From Rosellinia necatrix (lineage: Eukaryota > Ascomycota > Sordariomycetes > Xylariales > Xylariaceae): DNA of 64,000 nt. This document shows, piece by piece, positions 1 to 11,194 of this stretch. Both the position numbers and the translations under genes were made by a program. Location of the stretch: contig JAGYVD010000002.1 of assembly GCA_021209875.1 (NCBI GenBank), positions 2,542,001 through 2,606,000 of the forward strand. The letters are read 5' to 3'. Positions within the stretch are counted from its first letter, which is position 1, and every line of letters starts with the position of its first letter. Under the pieces are notes generated by a model that saw nothing but the letters and a program-made list of their open reading frames with translations, ran no database searches and had not been told where the DNA came from.

Positions 1-351
1 CCAACTGGGTCGTCGTCGCAGTTGTATATCTGAGCAAATCGATCAACCAATCTCATCTATACCCGTCACCCTTCAACAAACATCCACCAATAGCTCTGCC
101 TACCTGTTCAGCAGCTGCCGTTGTTTTTGCCTTCACCTTCGCCTTCGCCCTCGCCCTCGCTCCCACTACGTTCATGCCTCAAACGCACCTGCATCTTGTT
201 CCAACAGATACCGATTCAGACCACAGTTCGATCTCCACCGATTGACCGAGCATACCAAATATCGTAGCGGGAGTACATGCGCTGCCGTCTGTCAAGCGCG
301 TCCCCTCAGCCATAATAACGTCCGCGCCATCGCCCGCGCATCATCGACACA
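1..351 (+). promoter_or_regulatory. Promoter and 5' leader of the RhoGAP gene
   Basis: GC-balanced DNA upstream of the start codon at 352. It contains a pyrimidine-rich tract at about 120-170 built from repeated ccttcg / ccctcg units, the kind of CT-rich stretch common just upstream of transcription starts in filamentous ascomycetes. I see no clear TATA box close to the gene. The start codon has A at -3 (acaATG), a good fungal context. The transcription start cannot be placed from sequence alone. Confidence 0.55.
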
Positions 352-3056
352 ATGACGTCCGCTGTCGCCCCACCCAAGCCATCAAGCCAGCAACCCCAGA
401 TGAGCCAACCACCACCCTCATCTCAAGCTCCCGTGACCCCTGCGTCCCCGCCAAGTAAGCGAGCCGACCTCAAGTCGTGGTGGAAGAAATTCCAGGTGCA
501 GCCCAGTAGGCACCAAGAGACGCGAGGTAAGTGATCACCCCCTCCCCTTGTTCGCTCCCTCGACCTCCCTTTCATCGTCGTACCTGGGTATATCACCCGA
601 TCATTTCAAGCCATTGTAGGACTATGTACTGCAATTTCCCCTTTCCCGTCCCTCTGCGCTACTAATAGTGCCGCGCTCTAACGCGACGTATTCTGGAGCA
701 CAAGCGGTGGTGGCGAACTACGATCCCAGACTTGCGCACTATCATCACTACCGCCCATAAGCCTGCGCATCTTACACGTCAAGAATACTCAGAGTAGCAT
801 CATGAAACTTATCAGCCAGCGAGCCATAGCAAATTGGCTAACTAATTTCCTGGCAGAGCCCAAACCCCAAGGCATCTTTGGTGTCCCCCTGAGACATAGC
901 ATCACATATGCAAATGTGGCTATCTCGCTCATTGACGAGAACGGCCAGAGCTATATATATGGATATGTGCCTATTGTGGTGGCCAAATGCGGCGTGTTTC
1001 TCAAAGAGAAAGGTGTGACTTCAGTCTTCAGGGATGGATGGCGTGGCTGCTAACAATCCTGATAGCCACAAATGTGGAGGGTATATTTCGTCTCAACGGC
1101 TCAGAGAAGCGAATCAAGGAGCTGAAGATACAGTTCGATTCTCCTGACCGATACGGCAAGGGTCTCGTCTGGGATGGGTACACAGTCCACGATGCTGCTA
1201 ACGTTCTTCGGCGGTACTTGAACGATCTCCCTGAGCCTGTCGTCCCATTAGATTTATACGGGCGTTTCCGAGAGCCGCTTCGGGGCCATACGAAGCAAGC
1301 CGTAGGCGATACTGAGGGTACACAGTTGCTCGAGAACTTCGATCAGGAAGACGCCGTTGATAAGTACCAGGCGCTAATCAAAGAGTTGCCCCCCCTGAAC
1401 CGTCAATTATTGCTTTATATATTAGATCTGCTTGCGGTATTCGCCGCAAAGTCTGATGAGAATCGCATGACGGCGCAAAATTTAGCCGCCATCTTCCAAC
1501 CAGGCATGCTGTCACATCCCCAGCATGCTATGGCCCCCGAAGAATACCGTCTGAACCAATGCGTTATTATTTTCCTAATTGAAAACCAGGACCATTTCTT
1601 GATTGGCATGCAGGGTACCGGCGCTGATGAGCAAACAAAGCAAGAGATTGAGAAAGGAACCCCTAGGATTGTTACACCAAGTACGCCCAACCGCCAAGCT
1701 GGCGTGATGCGATCTGCATCGAACGCTAGCGCCGGAGCCGAAAGCGTCACAAGAGATGGCACAATACGAAGGAACCGCTCGACTTCGTCACACCACTCAC
1801 GTTACTCGAATGGGGCATCGACCCCTAATAGTCCTTCTATTTCAACCCCAGGTAGTGGTTTAGGCAGGAGCAATACTCTTCCATCCAAGAAATCCCCTCT
1901 TCTACAGACCGGGCGATTTTCGTCTCGACAACAGTCACCGAAAGTAGCGGTGGCGTCAGCTTCCCCCTCCCTCGCCCCTGATACTGCGTTGACAGTAACT
2001 GAGGAGGCGTCCACCTCATCCGACAAATCCCCATTGGCTTCGGCCCCCGTAACGGCAGTTACTAATCTACCACCAGCCCACCCCGGGGCAGGCAAAAGCC
2101 AGGAAAGGCTATTGGGACCTACCAGCAATAATGCGACACCGTCAAAGGAAAAAAACTTACAGAGTCTCTTTCAGCGGTCGCCAAATTCCGAGAGCGAAAG
2201 GCGACAACCCAATAAATTGCGTAAAAAACGAACACCGGGCAGCACTAACCCAAGTGCTCAAAGCTCCAGCGCTTCTCTACCACATTCTATTATTGGGTCT
2301 CCTATAGCTGAAGTGTCTGACCCATTTGGGAGAACCCCATATCTAGAACCTGCGCCGCCGGAAAACGGTGCCTCCGTCGAAACGCCGTCCGAGCCTACTC
2401 CGAGAGCATCTCAGATACCGCCAGCAGGCATTCATCCTAACCATGCCGACAACAGCGCTGATTCGCTCAAGCCCAAACCATCACAACCTACATCATTACA
2501 CTCCTCCTTCAACGAGGGCTCTGACATAGACCAACAAGAAGAGATGACTCATCCTTCGTCAGCCGAACTAGCGGAGAAGGAGAAGAAGCGTCGTTGGCGC
2601 ATATCTCGCCGCAGGGAAGACTTTTCGGGCCCGTTGGGCAATAATAGCCATGCAGAAATGAGTAGTTCAACTGTCGGGAGCAGCCAGCGCCCGCGGAAGA
2701 GTTGGACCGGGGACTCCGCTGATGTTGCAGCAGTCTGGGCGGAAAGTGAGGCTGGGATACGGGAGAAGGACGATGCCAAGGGGCCAATTGGATGGATTAA
2801 ACACAAATACCGCGAGGCCAAGGAGAACGTTGATAAACGCGCTAAATCACCCCCAGAGCATAACCATGGGTTTCTGCCAACAAGAAGCAAAAGTATTGAT
2901 ATAAAGAGGAGTATGGATGAAAAGAGACCTGCCGTGGGCCAATCACCCACTCGGGAACCGTACGAATCAAGATCGCCGTCATCGAAGGAAATACCTCTTG
3001 CAAACTCTCCACCGCCTGTACGGGCAACCCACGATGAGAAGCAGCTCAATTCTTAG
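352..3056 (+). CDS. Rho GTPase-activating protein, Sac7/Bag7-like (3 exons, 773 aa)
   Basis: Spliced as 352-526, 857-1012 and 1066-3056 (2322 nt, 773 aa); all three exons join in frame at phase-1 junctions. The RhoGAP domain spans about residues 64-292: it opens with GIFGVPL, carries the catalytic arginine finger R119 in GIFRLNGSEKR, then the LRRYLNDLPEP helix and the NRMTAQNLAAIFQP motif with the conserved Asn. RhoGAPs stimulate GTP hydrolysis by Rho proteins; the domain wording matches the fungal Sac7/Bag7 group, which in yeast restrains Rho1 in cell-wall and actin control (family knowledge; the substrate here is inferred). Residues about 300-773 are Ser/Pro/Thr-rich and probably disordered, ending in a basic stretch (GWIKHKYREAKENVDKRAK) that might bind membrane or 14-3-3-type partners. 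The N-terminal 50 residues are Pro/Gln-rich. No frameshift or RIP damage is seen although the RIP block starts about 680 bp downstream. Confidence 0.93.
527..856 (+). other. Intron 1 of the RhoGAP gene
   Basis: Donor gtaagt at 527-532, branch site ctaac at 838-842, acceptor cag ending at 856; 330 nt, phase 1. Splicing joins ...QETR to EPKPQGIFGVPL in frame. It is long for an ascomycete intron, so a small extra exon inside it cannot be fully excluded, but the direct join reads well and none is needed. Confidence 0.8.
1013..1065 (+). other. Intron 2 of the RhoGAP gene
   Basis: Donor gtgtga at 1013, branch ctaac at 1050-1054, acceptor tag ending at 1065; 53 nt, phase 1, a typical size. It rebuilds the codon for Ala111 and restores the conserved run from VFLKEK to VEGIFRLNG. 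The intron falls seven residues before the arginine finger, so retention would destroy the catalytic site. Confidence 0.9.
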
Positions 3057-3735
3057 GAAGCGACATATGCAAGTTACGACTGATGTTTAGCCCAGATACG
3101 ATACAATAAAACTTATGAATGTGGGGATGCTATTTTATTTCATGACGGTTCGAGACGGATTCATCTGATGATATGGAGCCCCGCTGAGAACCACACGTCT
3201 TGCGTTAGGAGCCGTTTCCCATATTGATAGGCATTTTCTGCCGCCCAGCAAGAAGGGGATGATTGTCACATTTGTGGATGGAGATTAGCTTCGGGCATCG
3301 TCTAGGCGGCGAAAGCTTTCTATGGATACATCCACTCCCCAACAACATGGATAGTATACACCCCTTGTAATGTCGAATCTCTATTATTGGCCTCTCCCCT
3401 TTTACCCACTTTTACAATACTATTACATTCCTACACGGACCGCAATCTCTATTGTAGATGCAGAGGACTACATAGGGCGGGGACGTTTAGGTACACATCT
3501 ATTATATTCTATGATTTGAAAAAAAGGAAATTCCGAGGCCTTCTCACCTTAGTACGCTATATTCAGATAACCCTTATTACAGCGATTATAACCAGATTCG
3601 GCATTGCGTCCAACACTAGCCCAGCGTCCTTAAATACTGTAATAAAAAGATGTCACGATGAAGTGGATAGCCTTGGCAGAAGGCTGGTGATCGCAGCCCA
3701 AGTGCCGCAGTAAGCCCTGTGGCTAAGTTAGTAGC
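3057..3735. other. 3' UTR and short intergenic flank
   Basis: GC-balanced DNA between the RhoGAP stop and the TE block. AATAAA at 3105-3110 is a plausible polyadenylation signal 49 bp after the stop. I see no convincing gene: a 108-codon open frame at 3387-3713 has no recognisable domain, no intron signals and unremarkable codon use. There is no sign of RIP mutations leaking into this flank. Confidence 0.6.
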
Positions 3736-3860
3736 TGTTGGGATAAGCGGTCGGGCTTATATAAGCCCGACCTATTTAAACAGATTAATTATAAGGCAGA
3801 AAAAATATAATCTTTTTTAGGCTGTATATATAAGCTGGCTAGTCTGATTATTTATATATA
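3736..3860 (+). mobile_element. Outer edge of an LTR-like element; start of the RIP block
   Basis: The sequence begins TGTTGGGATAAGCGG, a typical LTR start, and holds a perfect 24-bp palindrome with a central TATATA. C+G content falls steadily over the next ~100 bp into fully A+T-rich DNA. This is the same intact-edge-then-mutated pattern as the left LTR of every bounded element in the window. The far end of this LTR and its partner could not be found, so length and family are unknown. Confidence 0.45.
3749..3772. repeat. Perfect 24-bp palindrome around TATATA
   Basis: The arm GGTCGGGCTTAT is followed directly by its reverse complement. The core cttatataag recurs in family A LTRs, where it probably is the U3 TATA box. 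Here it marks the first TE sequence after the euchromatic gene. Confidence 0.85.
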
Positions 3861-5340
3861 ATATAATTTAATTAAATAAATAATTATTATAAGCTTAAAT
3901 TAATTTATTTATATTAATTGCTTAGTTATAATTTTATTATTTTTATATAATTTATTTATTTTTTATAATAATTATAAGCCTGGTTTATTAATTAAACTAG
4001 TGTTTTTATTATAAAAATAATTTTTATTTTAAAGTTTATTAATTTAAAAATTTTATTTTTTATTTTTATTTATTTTATATTTAAAATAATTGTTTAATTT
4101 AATTATTAAAACTTAATAATTTATTTTTATTATAATAATTAATTATATTAAGTTTATTATTTTAAAAGTTTAATAAATTAGTTTTATTAGTTTAAAAGTT
4201 TAAAATTTATATTAAAAATAGAATTTTTAAAATATTATAAATTTAAATATATTAAAAATAATCTTTTTTAATATTAAATTAATATTTTTAATAAAAATTA
4301 AATTATTATTAAATTTAAAAAATATAAAAATAAAATTTTAAATTTATAACTTAATAAATTAATTTTAAATATTTTAAAAATTATAAAAATTATAATATTA
4401 TATAAATAAAAAAAATTATTAAAATTAAATATACAAAACTTATAGTTATAATAAATAATTTAAATAATTATTATTATTTTTATAATTAATTAGCTTTTTA
4501 GTTTTATAAGCTTAAATAATAATTTAAAAAATATGTTTAAATTTTTAAATATATTAAATAAAAAATATTAAAATTAATAAATAATATAAAAATAATAAAT
4601 AGTTTATTTATAAGCTGTTGTTTATAATTTTTAAAGTTTAAAAATATTTATAATTAAAGCTTTTTAAAAGTTTTTATAAAAACTAGCTTTAAATTAAACT
4701 AATATTAAACTTATTAATATAATAAAAAATTATATTATTTAATAAATATAAAAGTTTTTAAAAGTTTTAATATTTAATATAATATAAAACTTAAAAATTA
4801 GCATTAATTTTTATTATATTAAGCAATTAAATATAAAAAATCGGCTTCATAAAAACTAAATAAATTATTTTATAAAAATTAAAATAACTATATAAATAAA
4901 TTAACTAATAAATAATAATATTTATATAAGTTTAACATTAACAATACTTATAAATAAAGCTTAAAAATATATATATAATTTTTAATTAGCTATTATAAGC
5001 AAAACTAATTAAAAAGAAATAATTTATTTAAAAAGAAATAATTAATTAAATTAAAATATATTAAAAGTTATATATTAAAAATTATTTAAATAAGCTATTA
5101 ATAGCTAAAACTAAAAAATGTTTAAATAATTTATATTTTAAAAAAGTTTAATAATAAAGCTAATAGCAGCAAAAACTAATTTAATAAATAGCTTAATTTT
5201 AAAATAAATTTTATAATAATTAATTTTAGTTTTTTTAAAAGTACTGCTTATACTACTAAAATATTTATTATTTTAAAGTTTAAACGTTATATATTTTTTA
5301 ATAATATATTCATTAATAATTATAATATTTTATATATAAT
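3861..5340. other. A+T-rich RIP-degraded DNA, unassigned
   Basis: Almost only A and T with scattered agct / gc dinucleotides and stops in all frames. It presumably is the mutated interior of the element starting at 3736, but no LTR partner, coding motif or gene is recognisable. Confidence 0.5.
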
Positions 5341-5345
5341 AAATA

Positions 5346-5602
5346 TGTTGGAGTAGGCAAGGGGTGCCAGGCTTGGCACTACCAGTTGTCCCACTGTAAG
5401 ATTAGATAAGGTGGCCCAGGCCACCTGGGCTAGCCTACTTGGGCTAGGCCTACCTACTTACCTGTATTAGTAGGTAGAATTTTAGGACTGCATTTAGAAT
5501 TCTATTATTTTTATTACTTTTATATATATAATACTATAATATAGATTAGTATATAGCAAAATATAGCTATTTATAGCTTTATACCTCTGATTAGATTTAT
5601 TA
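5346..5602 (+). repeat. 5' LTR of L1
   Basis: 257 bp. The left half is nearly intact, the right half is increasingly mutated. It contains a 7-bp perfect stem with a CCA triloop (5414-5430) and a TATATATA stretch in the right half. Confidence 0.88.
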
Positions 5603-5621
5603 AATTAATGCTTTTATAACG
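5603..5621 (+). other. Primer-binding site of L1
   Basis: AATTAATGCTTTTATAACG directly abuts the 5' LTR. The same 19 nt follow the 5' LTR of A2 (40093) and, with one RIP-type difference, of A1 (34319-34301, minus). Similarity stops right after these 19 nt, which is what a shared PBS predicts. Confidence 0.75.
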
Positions 5622-5940
5622 ATCGGACTAAAAGTATTTTTTTAAGCAGCTTTTATAAACTATTTATTTAAGTTTTGCGGTTAAAAACGGCTTTTTTGCT
5701 TTGCGGCAGTTTATATTATGCGGCTAAATACAAAAGAACTAGTAGAATTAGCTGCAAATGGCGTTATCCTATTTATTAACTAATTAAATCCTTAAATAAT
5801 TAATTAATTAATTAAAGCTTTAGATTTATTAATTCTAGCTAGTTTTATTGATTTTATTAAATTTATTGTTTTTAGCGTTTTTAGCCAGATCTATTAATTT
5901 TGGCCAAATTAATTAAGCTACCGATTTTACCGATTTTAAC

Positions 5941-6045
5941 CTTAGCCGACCTAGCTTATCCTAGCCTAGCCTGCTTAGCTAACCAAGCTAACCTAGCTTA
6001 ACCTAGCTTAGCCTAGCCTAGCCTAGCCGGCCTGTTAAACCGGCC
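5941..6045. repeat. CTAGC-rich degenerate tandem repeat with terminal hairpin
   Basis: Repeated 5-bp units (cctag / ctagc / cttag) cover about 100 bp inside L1 and end in a palindromic stretch around ccggcctgttaaaccggcc (6027-6045). It has retained far more C+G than the DNA around it. Confidence 0.7.
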
Positions 6046-7761
6046 AGCTAAGCTAAGTTATAGCTTTTATTAGTTATTAAATAAAAGCTGTTTTAATAAA
6101 TAATATATAAAAAAAATATAAGTATGCTATAAAAACGCGTTAACAGCTTAAATAAAAAATATTTTATATTAAATTAGAAGTTATAACTAAGTTTTTTAAT
6201 TTAAAAATAAATGTTTTAAATATAAAATTAAGCTTTTTAAAATTAAAAATAAGTTTTATAAATAACTGCTTAAACTTATTAATCAGTTATATATAAAATA
6301 GCAGTAGTTTTAAAAAATTGAATAAATAATTAAATTAAAATGGCTTAAGCTAATAAATTTAAAACTAATAATTTTATTAAAGCTAATAATAATACTAGCC
6401 TGGAGATTTTATTTGTAAGGTTTTTAATTATTAAAAATATTAATATTAGCTTTTTTTTAATAAATACTGCAGCTTTAGTTAATCTGGCTATATATTATAA
6501 ACTGGTTATATATTTAGTTATTTATACGGCTATATATTTTATTTATAATCTAGCTGCTTTAGTTAATCAAATGTTTAATTATTTTAACAATTTAGCTTAT
6601 TAAGCTAATTAATTTAATTTAGTTAATTAAACTAGCTAATTTAATATAGTTAACTAAACTAGTTAATTTAATTAAATTAAATTAATTAATTAAAGCTTTA
6701 AATATATAGCTTGTTTAAAAGCTTTAAACATAAGCTATTTTAATTTTAATTATTTTAATTTAACAAATATTAAAATAATAACTGCTAGAAGTAACGTTAT
6801 TTATATAAATATTTAATTTTTTATAAATAAACTATAAGCTTTAATTAAAAAGCAATATTTTTTTAGCTAAATTTTTAGCTAGATTAATCGCTTGTTATAT
6901 AGCTAAGCTTTAAAATAATAAAACAGCAAATTATTAGCTAATTAACGGCGTATTTTATATAAAGCTAGCTTAAATAAAATTATTATAGCTTTAAAAAACC
7001 GTTTTAAAATATAGTCTAAATATATTACACGTTTATTTATAACTAGCAATCTGTTTTTATATAATATAGCTAAAAACAAGCATATAATATTTTAATTTAT
7101 ATAACGTAAGTTATAATATACGCAGGCTAACAGAACTTTTAAAAAAAATAATTTTAATTAGCTAAAAGTTATAACAATTATTTAAAATTAATAAAATAAG
7201 CTTATTTTTAATTATATAAAAAAACTAAAAGCTAAATTTTTTTTAAAAAGCTATATAAAAAAAATAAATAAGCTTATAATAAGTTTAAACAAAAAATTAA
7301 ACGTTTTTATAGCTTTAGTTTTAGTATTAGCTATAGCTTTAGCTTAATTAAATAAAAATATTAATAACAACTATATAAACAAAATAACTTTTAAAATATT
7401 AAAAGCTTTAATTATATTAATAAAGCTAAAAGTTTTATTAGTTTTAATATATATAACTAAAACTATAAAAAAACTAAAAACGGTTGCTATTATAATTATT
7501 ATTAAACTAGCAGAATTTTTAAATAAAAAAATAATTAATTAATATGCTAGCTAAATAACAGCTTATTTGTTTTTATTACGTTTTTATATAAATTAGCACT
7601 TAAAAAAGCTTAAAGCTAAATTAAAGCTTTAAAACTAAATAAAATGCTTAAGACTAAATAAAAAGCTTAAATTAAACTAATAAAATTTTAAAAAATTAAT
7701 TAACCAGCTCCTGCTAAATAGTTGCTAAAAACAGGAACTACTTTTTAAATGCCTAGCATTT

Positions 7762-8018
7762 TATTAGAGTAGGCAAAAAGTGCCAGGCTTAGCACTACTA
7801 GTTGCCCTACTATAAGATTAAATAAAGTAGCCCAGGCCACCTGGGCTAGCCTATTTAAGCTAGGACCACCTATTTACCTGTACTAATAGATGGAATTCTA
7901 GGACTACATCTATAATTCTACTATCTTTATCACTTTTATATATATAACACCATAATACAGACCAGCATACAGCAAAATACAGTTATTTACAGCTTTATAC
8001 CCCTGACCAGGTTTATTA
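7762..8018 (+). repeat. 3' LTR of L1
   Basis: 257 bp, same orientation as 5346-5602. The left edge is mutated (tattagag for tgttggag) while the right half is nearly intact, the mirror image of the 5' LTR. Confidence 0.88.
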
Positions 8019-8023
8019 AAATA

Positions 8024-10700
8024 ATAAATTATTTTTAAAATTTAATTTATTTATAATTGTTTATAATAAAAAATAGTTTAAATAAAAATTATAAAATTTT
8101 TAATTTTAAAAGAAATATAAAATTATACATAAAATATTTAATATATTTAAAAAAAACAGTTTATAAATATAGTTTTAAAAATATAGCTTTAATTAAAAAT
8201 TTGATATAAATATTATATGAAAAGTTTGTTTAAATAAAAAAATCTAGTGTTATAAAATTAATTATATATTAAAATATAAAAATATAAAAATAATATAATT
8301 ATTATTAATTTATTTAAACAATATAATTAAGTTTTTTTAAATATAAGTTTATTTTTATTTATTTAAACAGCGCATTAATAATTAATTTATATAATTTTTA
8401 AATTTTTTAAATAAGTGCTGCTAGTTTAAGCGCTATAACTACGTTTAAAATTTTTAACCCTTTATATTATTTTATAAAAAAATTTTTAAAGCTGAAATTA
8501 AATTTTTAAATTTATAACATTTTAAATTAAATTATTTAAAATAAAACATTTTATAAACATTTATAAATAAAATAAAAATATAAAAATTTAAAATTTTTAT
8601 AAATTAAATATAAAAGCTATAATGCAACATATATTAAAAAAATTAATAAAAACGTTTAAAACAGCATATAGCCTGCTTGTTTTAATATATTTATTAAAAT
8701 CTGTTTAATTGTTTTTAAAAATATAATAAATTAAGCTAAATATTTATTATTAAAAAGAAATACAGCGGTATAGTTTATAGATATATTTTTTAATTAAAGC
8801 TAAAAAATAATTATTAATTTAATTATAAAATTTAAACGTTAAATAAAAAATAATTTAAATTTTTAATATATAAAATTTAAAATAATAATAAAAAATTATT
8901 ATTAAAAGCTTAATAAAATATAAGCGTTAAATTAAATATTAAAAATTAAAATAAACTAATATTTATTAAAATTTTTAAATTAAATAGCATGTTAAAACGC
9001 GCTAGCTAAAAAATTATTAATTAAACTATTAAAATGTTAAAAAAAGCAGAACTTTTAAAAAAACTTTAATTAAAAGCTGTTAAAATAATAGTTTAACTAT
9101 ATAATAAAAGCTTTTTGCTGCAAAAGTTATTACAGGCTTTATTATGTTTTAAAAATTAGTTTAAATATTTATTTTGTTAATATATTTTAAAACGCGTTAA
9201 AAAGGAATAAATAATTTATATTTTAATTAAAACAAAATATATATATATTAATATAAACCTTATTTAATAACAATTAATAAGCTTGCTAAATATTATTAGC
9301 AAAAATATAAAACTAAAGTTTATGTTTATATAAAATGTTTTATAAGCTATTAAGTTTATAACTAATATTATATATAAATTTTTAAATAAAATAAAATAAT
9401 TATTATATAAAATATTAAATTTAATAAAAAGTTTTTATTAAAAAAATAGAAAAAATTAACAATTAAAATAAAGAAAGCTTTTATTAAGCAGATTATTTAA
9501 ATTAAATTTAAACTTTTAAATCTTTTGTTATATTAAATATATAAAATATTAAACTTATAACAGCATATAAGCTTAAAAATGTTTTTATTACTTTTGTTTT
9601 TTATAAAAATGTTTTTAATTTAATTAATAAACTTTAAAAAGCTAATTAATAACATAAAAGTTAAAAATAAAAACAGTGAAAAAATATACTGTTAAAAGTA
9701 GCGTTTATAATATTTAGCCGTATAAATTTATAATTTTTAAATTATTTTAAATTAAAAATAATTAAAAATTAAAAATAAAAAATAAACTATAAGCTAGAAA
9801 AAGCTTTTAAGTTTAAATATAAAAATAAAACGATTATATAAAGCAAAATAAAGCTTTTTATTTAATATAAAGTTAATTAGCTTTAAAAAAAGCTTACAAA
9901 GTTGTTTTTAAAACTAAAATAATTAAATATTATAAAATAGCTTTAAAATATTAATTATTAAAACATAAATAATTTATTAATTAATTAATCGATTAAAGAA
10001 ATTAATAAAAATATATATGTATATATAAAATATTTTTAACAGCTTTTGCTTAAGCCAAAAATTAAAAGCTAAAACTTTTAACTTAATATTAAAAAATAAT
10101 AATATGTTTATATTTATTATAATAATTTATTTAAATAATATTATTAAAGTTCTAAAGAATTAAAATTAATTTAATTTTATTAAAACTTATTTATTTAATT
10201 AAAAATAAATATTTTATAAAAAAATAAAAATATAAAATATTATATATAATATTTATAGCTATAATAAACTAAAATAAAACAAAAAAAATAAATGCTAGGC
10301 TAAAAAAGCGCGTATATATAAACGATTTATTAAAACTGCTATTAAAAAACTGGAAAATCTTTTGAAATTATTTAATAAGCAAGCAGTTTTATACTAATAT
10401 TTACATAAAAACAAAATCGCTTAAAAAAAAAATAATTAAAATAATAGAACTAAATAAAGTCCTAGGATTTCTGCTACTATTTAAATAAATATTTTAACAT
10501 AAGTTTAATAAAAATAATATATTAGATAATATAAATTATATATTATAATATAAAATAATTTTTAGCTAGAAAATATGTTATAAATAACTTATATAGCAAT
10601 ATTTATTATAAACACTTTTAAGCTTATAATAACTTTAGCAGCATATTTTAATTTAAAAATATTTTATAAATTAAAATTTTTTTAATAATATGCTGTTTTT
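8024..10700. other. A+T-rich RIP-degraded DNA, unassigned
   Basis: About 2.7 kb, mostly A-rich on the plus strand. Conceptual reading in all frames is full of stops, and I could not match it to a named domain or to another repeat in the window. Probably a decayed transposon; class unknown. Confidence 0.45.
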
Positions 10701-10925
10701 AACAGAGGTGTGGATCGATCTGTAGGAAAATTTATTAATTATTAAAAGCGTGGTAATACTCTGGGAATATTTAATATAAATAATCAAATTTATTAAAAAG
10801 CTTTTATCTAGTATAATAAGCCACAGGTATTTATATATATTAATCACGTGGTAAAAAGAATCTTAAAGGTTGTTCCTGCCCTAAGCGCGTAACGCTTGCA
10901 AATGCGGCATCAGAACTGCATTTTG
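10701..10925 (+). mobile_element. Left part of a TIR-bearing element (hAT-like or MITE), split by E1
   Basis: GC-richer sequence that continues, without the E1 insertion, at 17728. Its left end AACAGAGGTGTGGATCG is an imperfect inverted repeat of the right end CGTTCCACACTACTGTT (17790-17806). Such short inverted ends suggest a class II element or MITE. I could not find a matching 8-bp target duplication, so the exact termini and the hAT assignment stay tentative. Confidence 0.35.
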
Positions 10926-11194
10926 TGTCATGGCCTAACGCCATAATAGCGATCTCTGATTAGCCGACTAGCCGACCGGCCAGCCGATTTTTAATTAGCT
11001 CCCTGGCTAAAGCAGGTATAAGCATGGAGTAGTAAATATAATAGGCTAGTTATATAGTAAATAGCTAGTAATATATATAAGTAGAAATTCTGGCCGTCGG
11101 CCTTATATATAGTTTTTTTTTTTAACTTTAGTTTTTTTTTTTAATATATAAATATAATTAAATCTTTTTAATTATTATTATTGCAGCTATTATA
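10926..11194 (+). repeat. 5' LTR of E1
   Basis: 269 bp, starting TGTCATGGCCTAACG. The left edge is intact and the right half mutated relative to the 3' LTR. It holds GGCC-GTC-GGCC, a triloop hairpin, at 11092-11102, followed by tatatatag. Confidence 0.88.

Larger units (their letters stand above)
5346..8018 (+). mobile_element. Small LTR retrotransposon L1 (2673 bp), probably non-autonomous
   Basis: Two direct repeats of exactly 257 bp (5346-5602 and 7762-8018) enclose 2159 bp of interior and are flanked by a perfect 5-bp target duplication AAATA (5341-5345 and 8019-8023). The element starts TGTTGGAG and ends TTATTA, taken as TG...CA after a C-to-T change. The interior starts directly with the 19-nt primer-binding sequence shared with family A. 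About 2.2 kb is too short for gag plus pol. A stretch near 7300-7370 resembles a decayed Ser/Arg-rich coding region, and 5941-6045 is a CTAGC-rich repeat. It fits a LARD-like or gag-only element mobilised by family A enzymes (inference). A deletion derivative of an autonomous element is the alternative. Confidence 0.85.

Noticed and set aside
802..1053. Separate small gene upstream of the RhoGAP frame
   Set aside because: Its second half is exon 2 of the RhoGAP; GT, CTAAC and AG signals join it in frame to both neighbours.
1415..3049. Antisense open frames across the RhoGAP exon (for example 1415-1762, 1802-2128, 2549-3049 minus)
   Set aside because: Shadows of the coding strand in a GC-balanced exon; no domains.
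3387..3713. 108-codon open frame downstream of the RhoGAP gene
   Set aside because: No recognisable domain, no splice or start context support, and low-complexity composition at its N-terminus; more likely chance in a GC-balanced flank.
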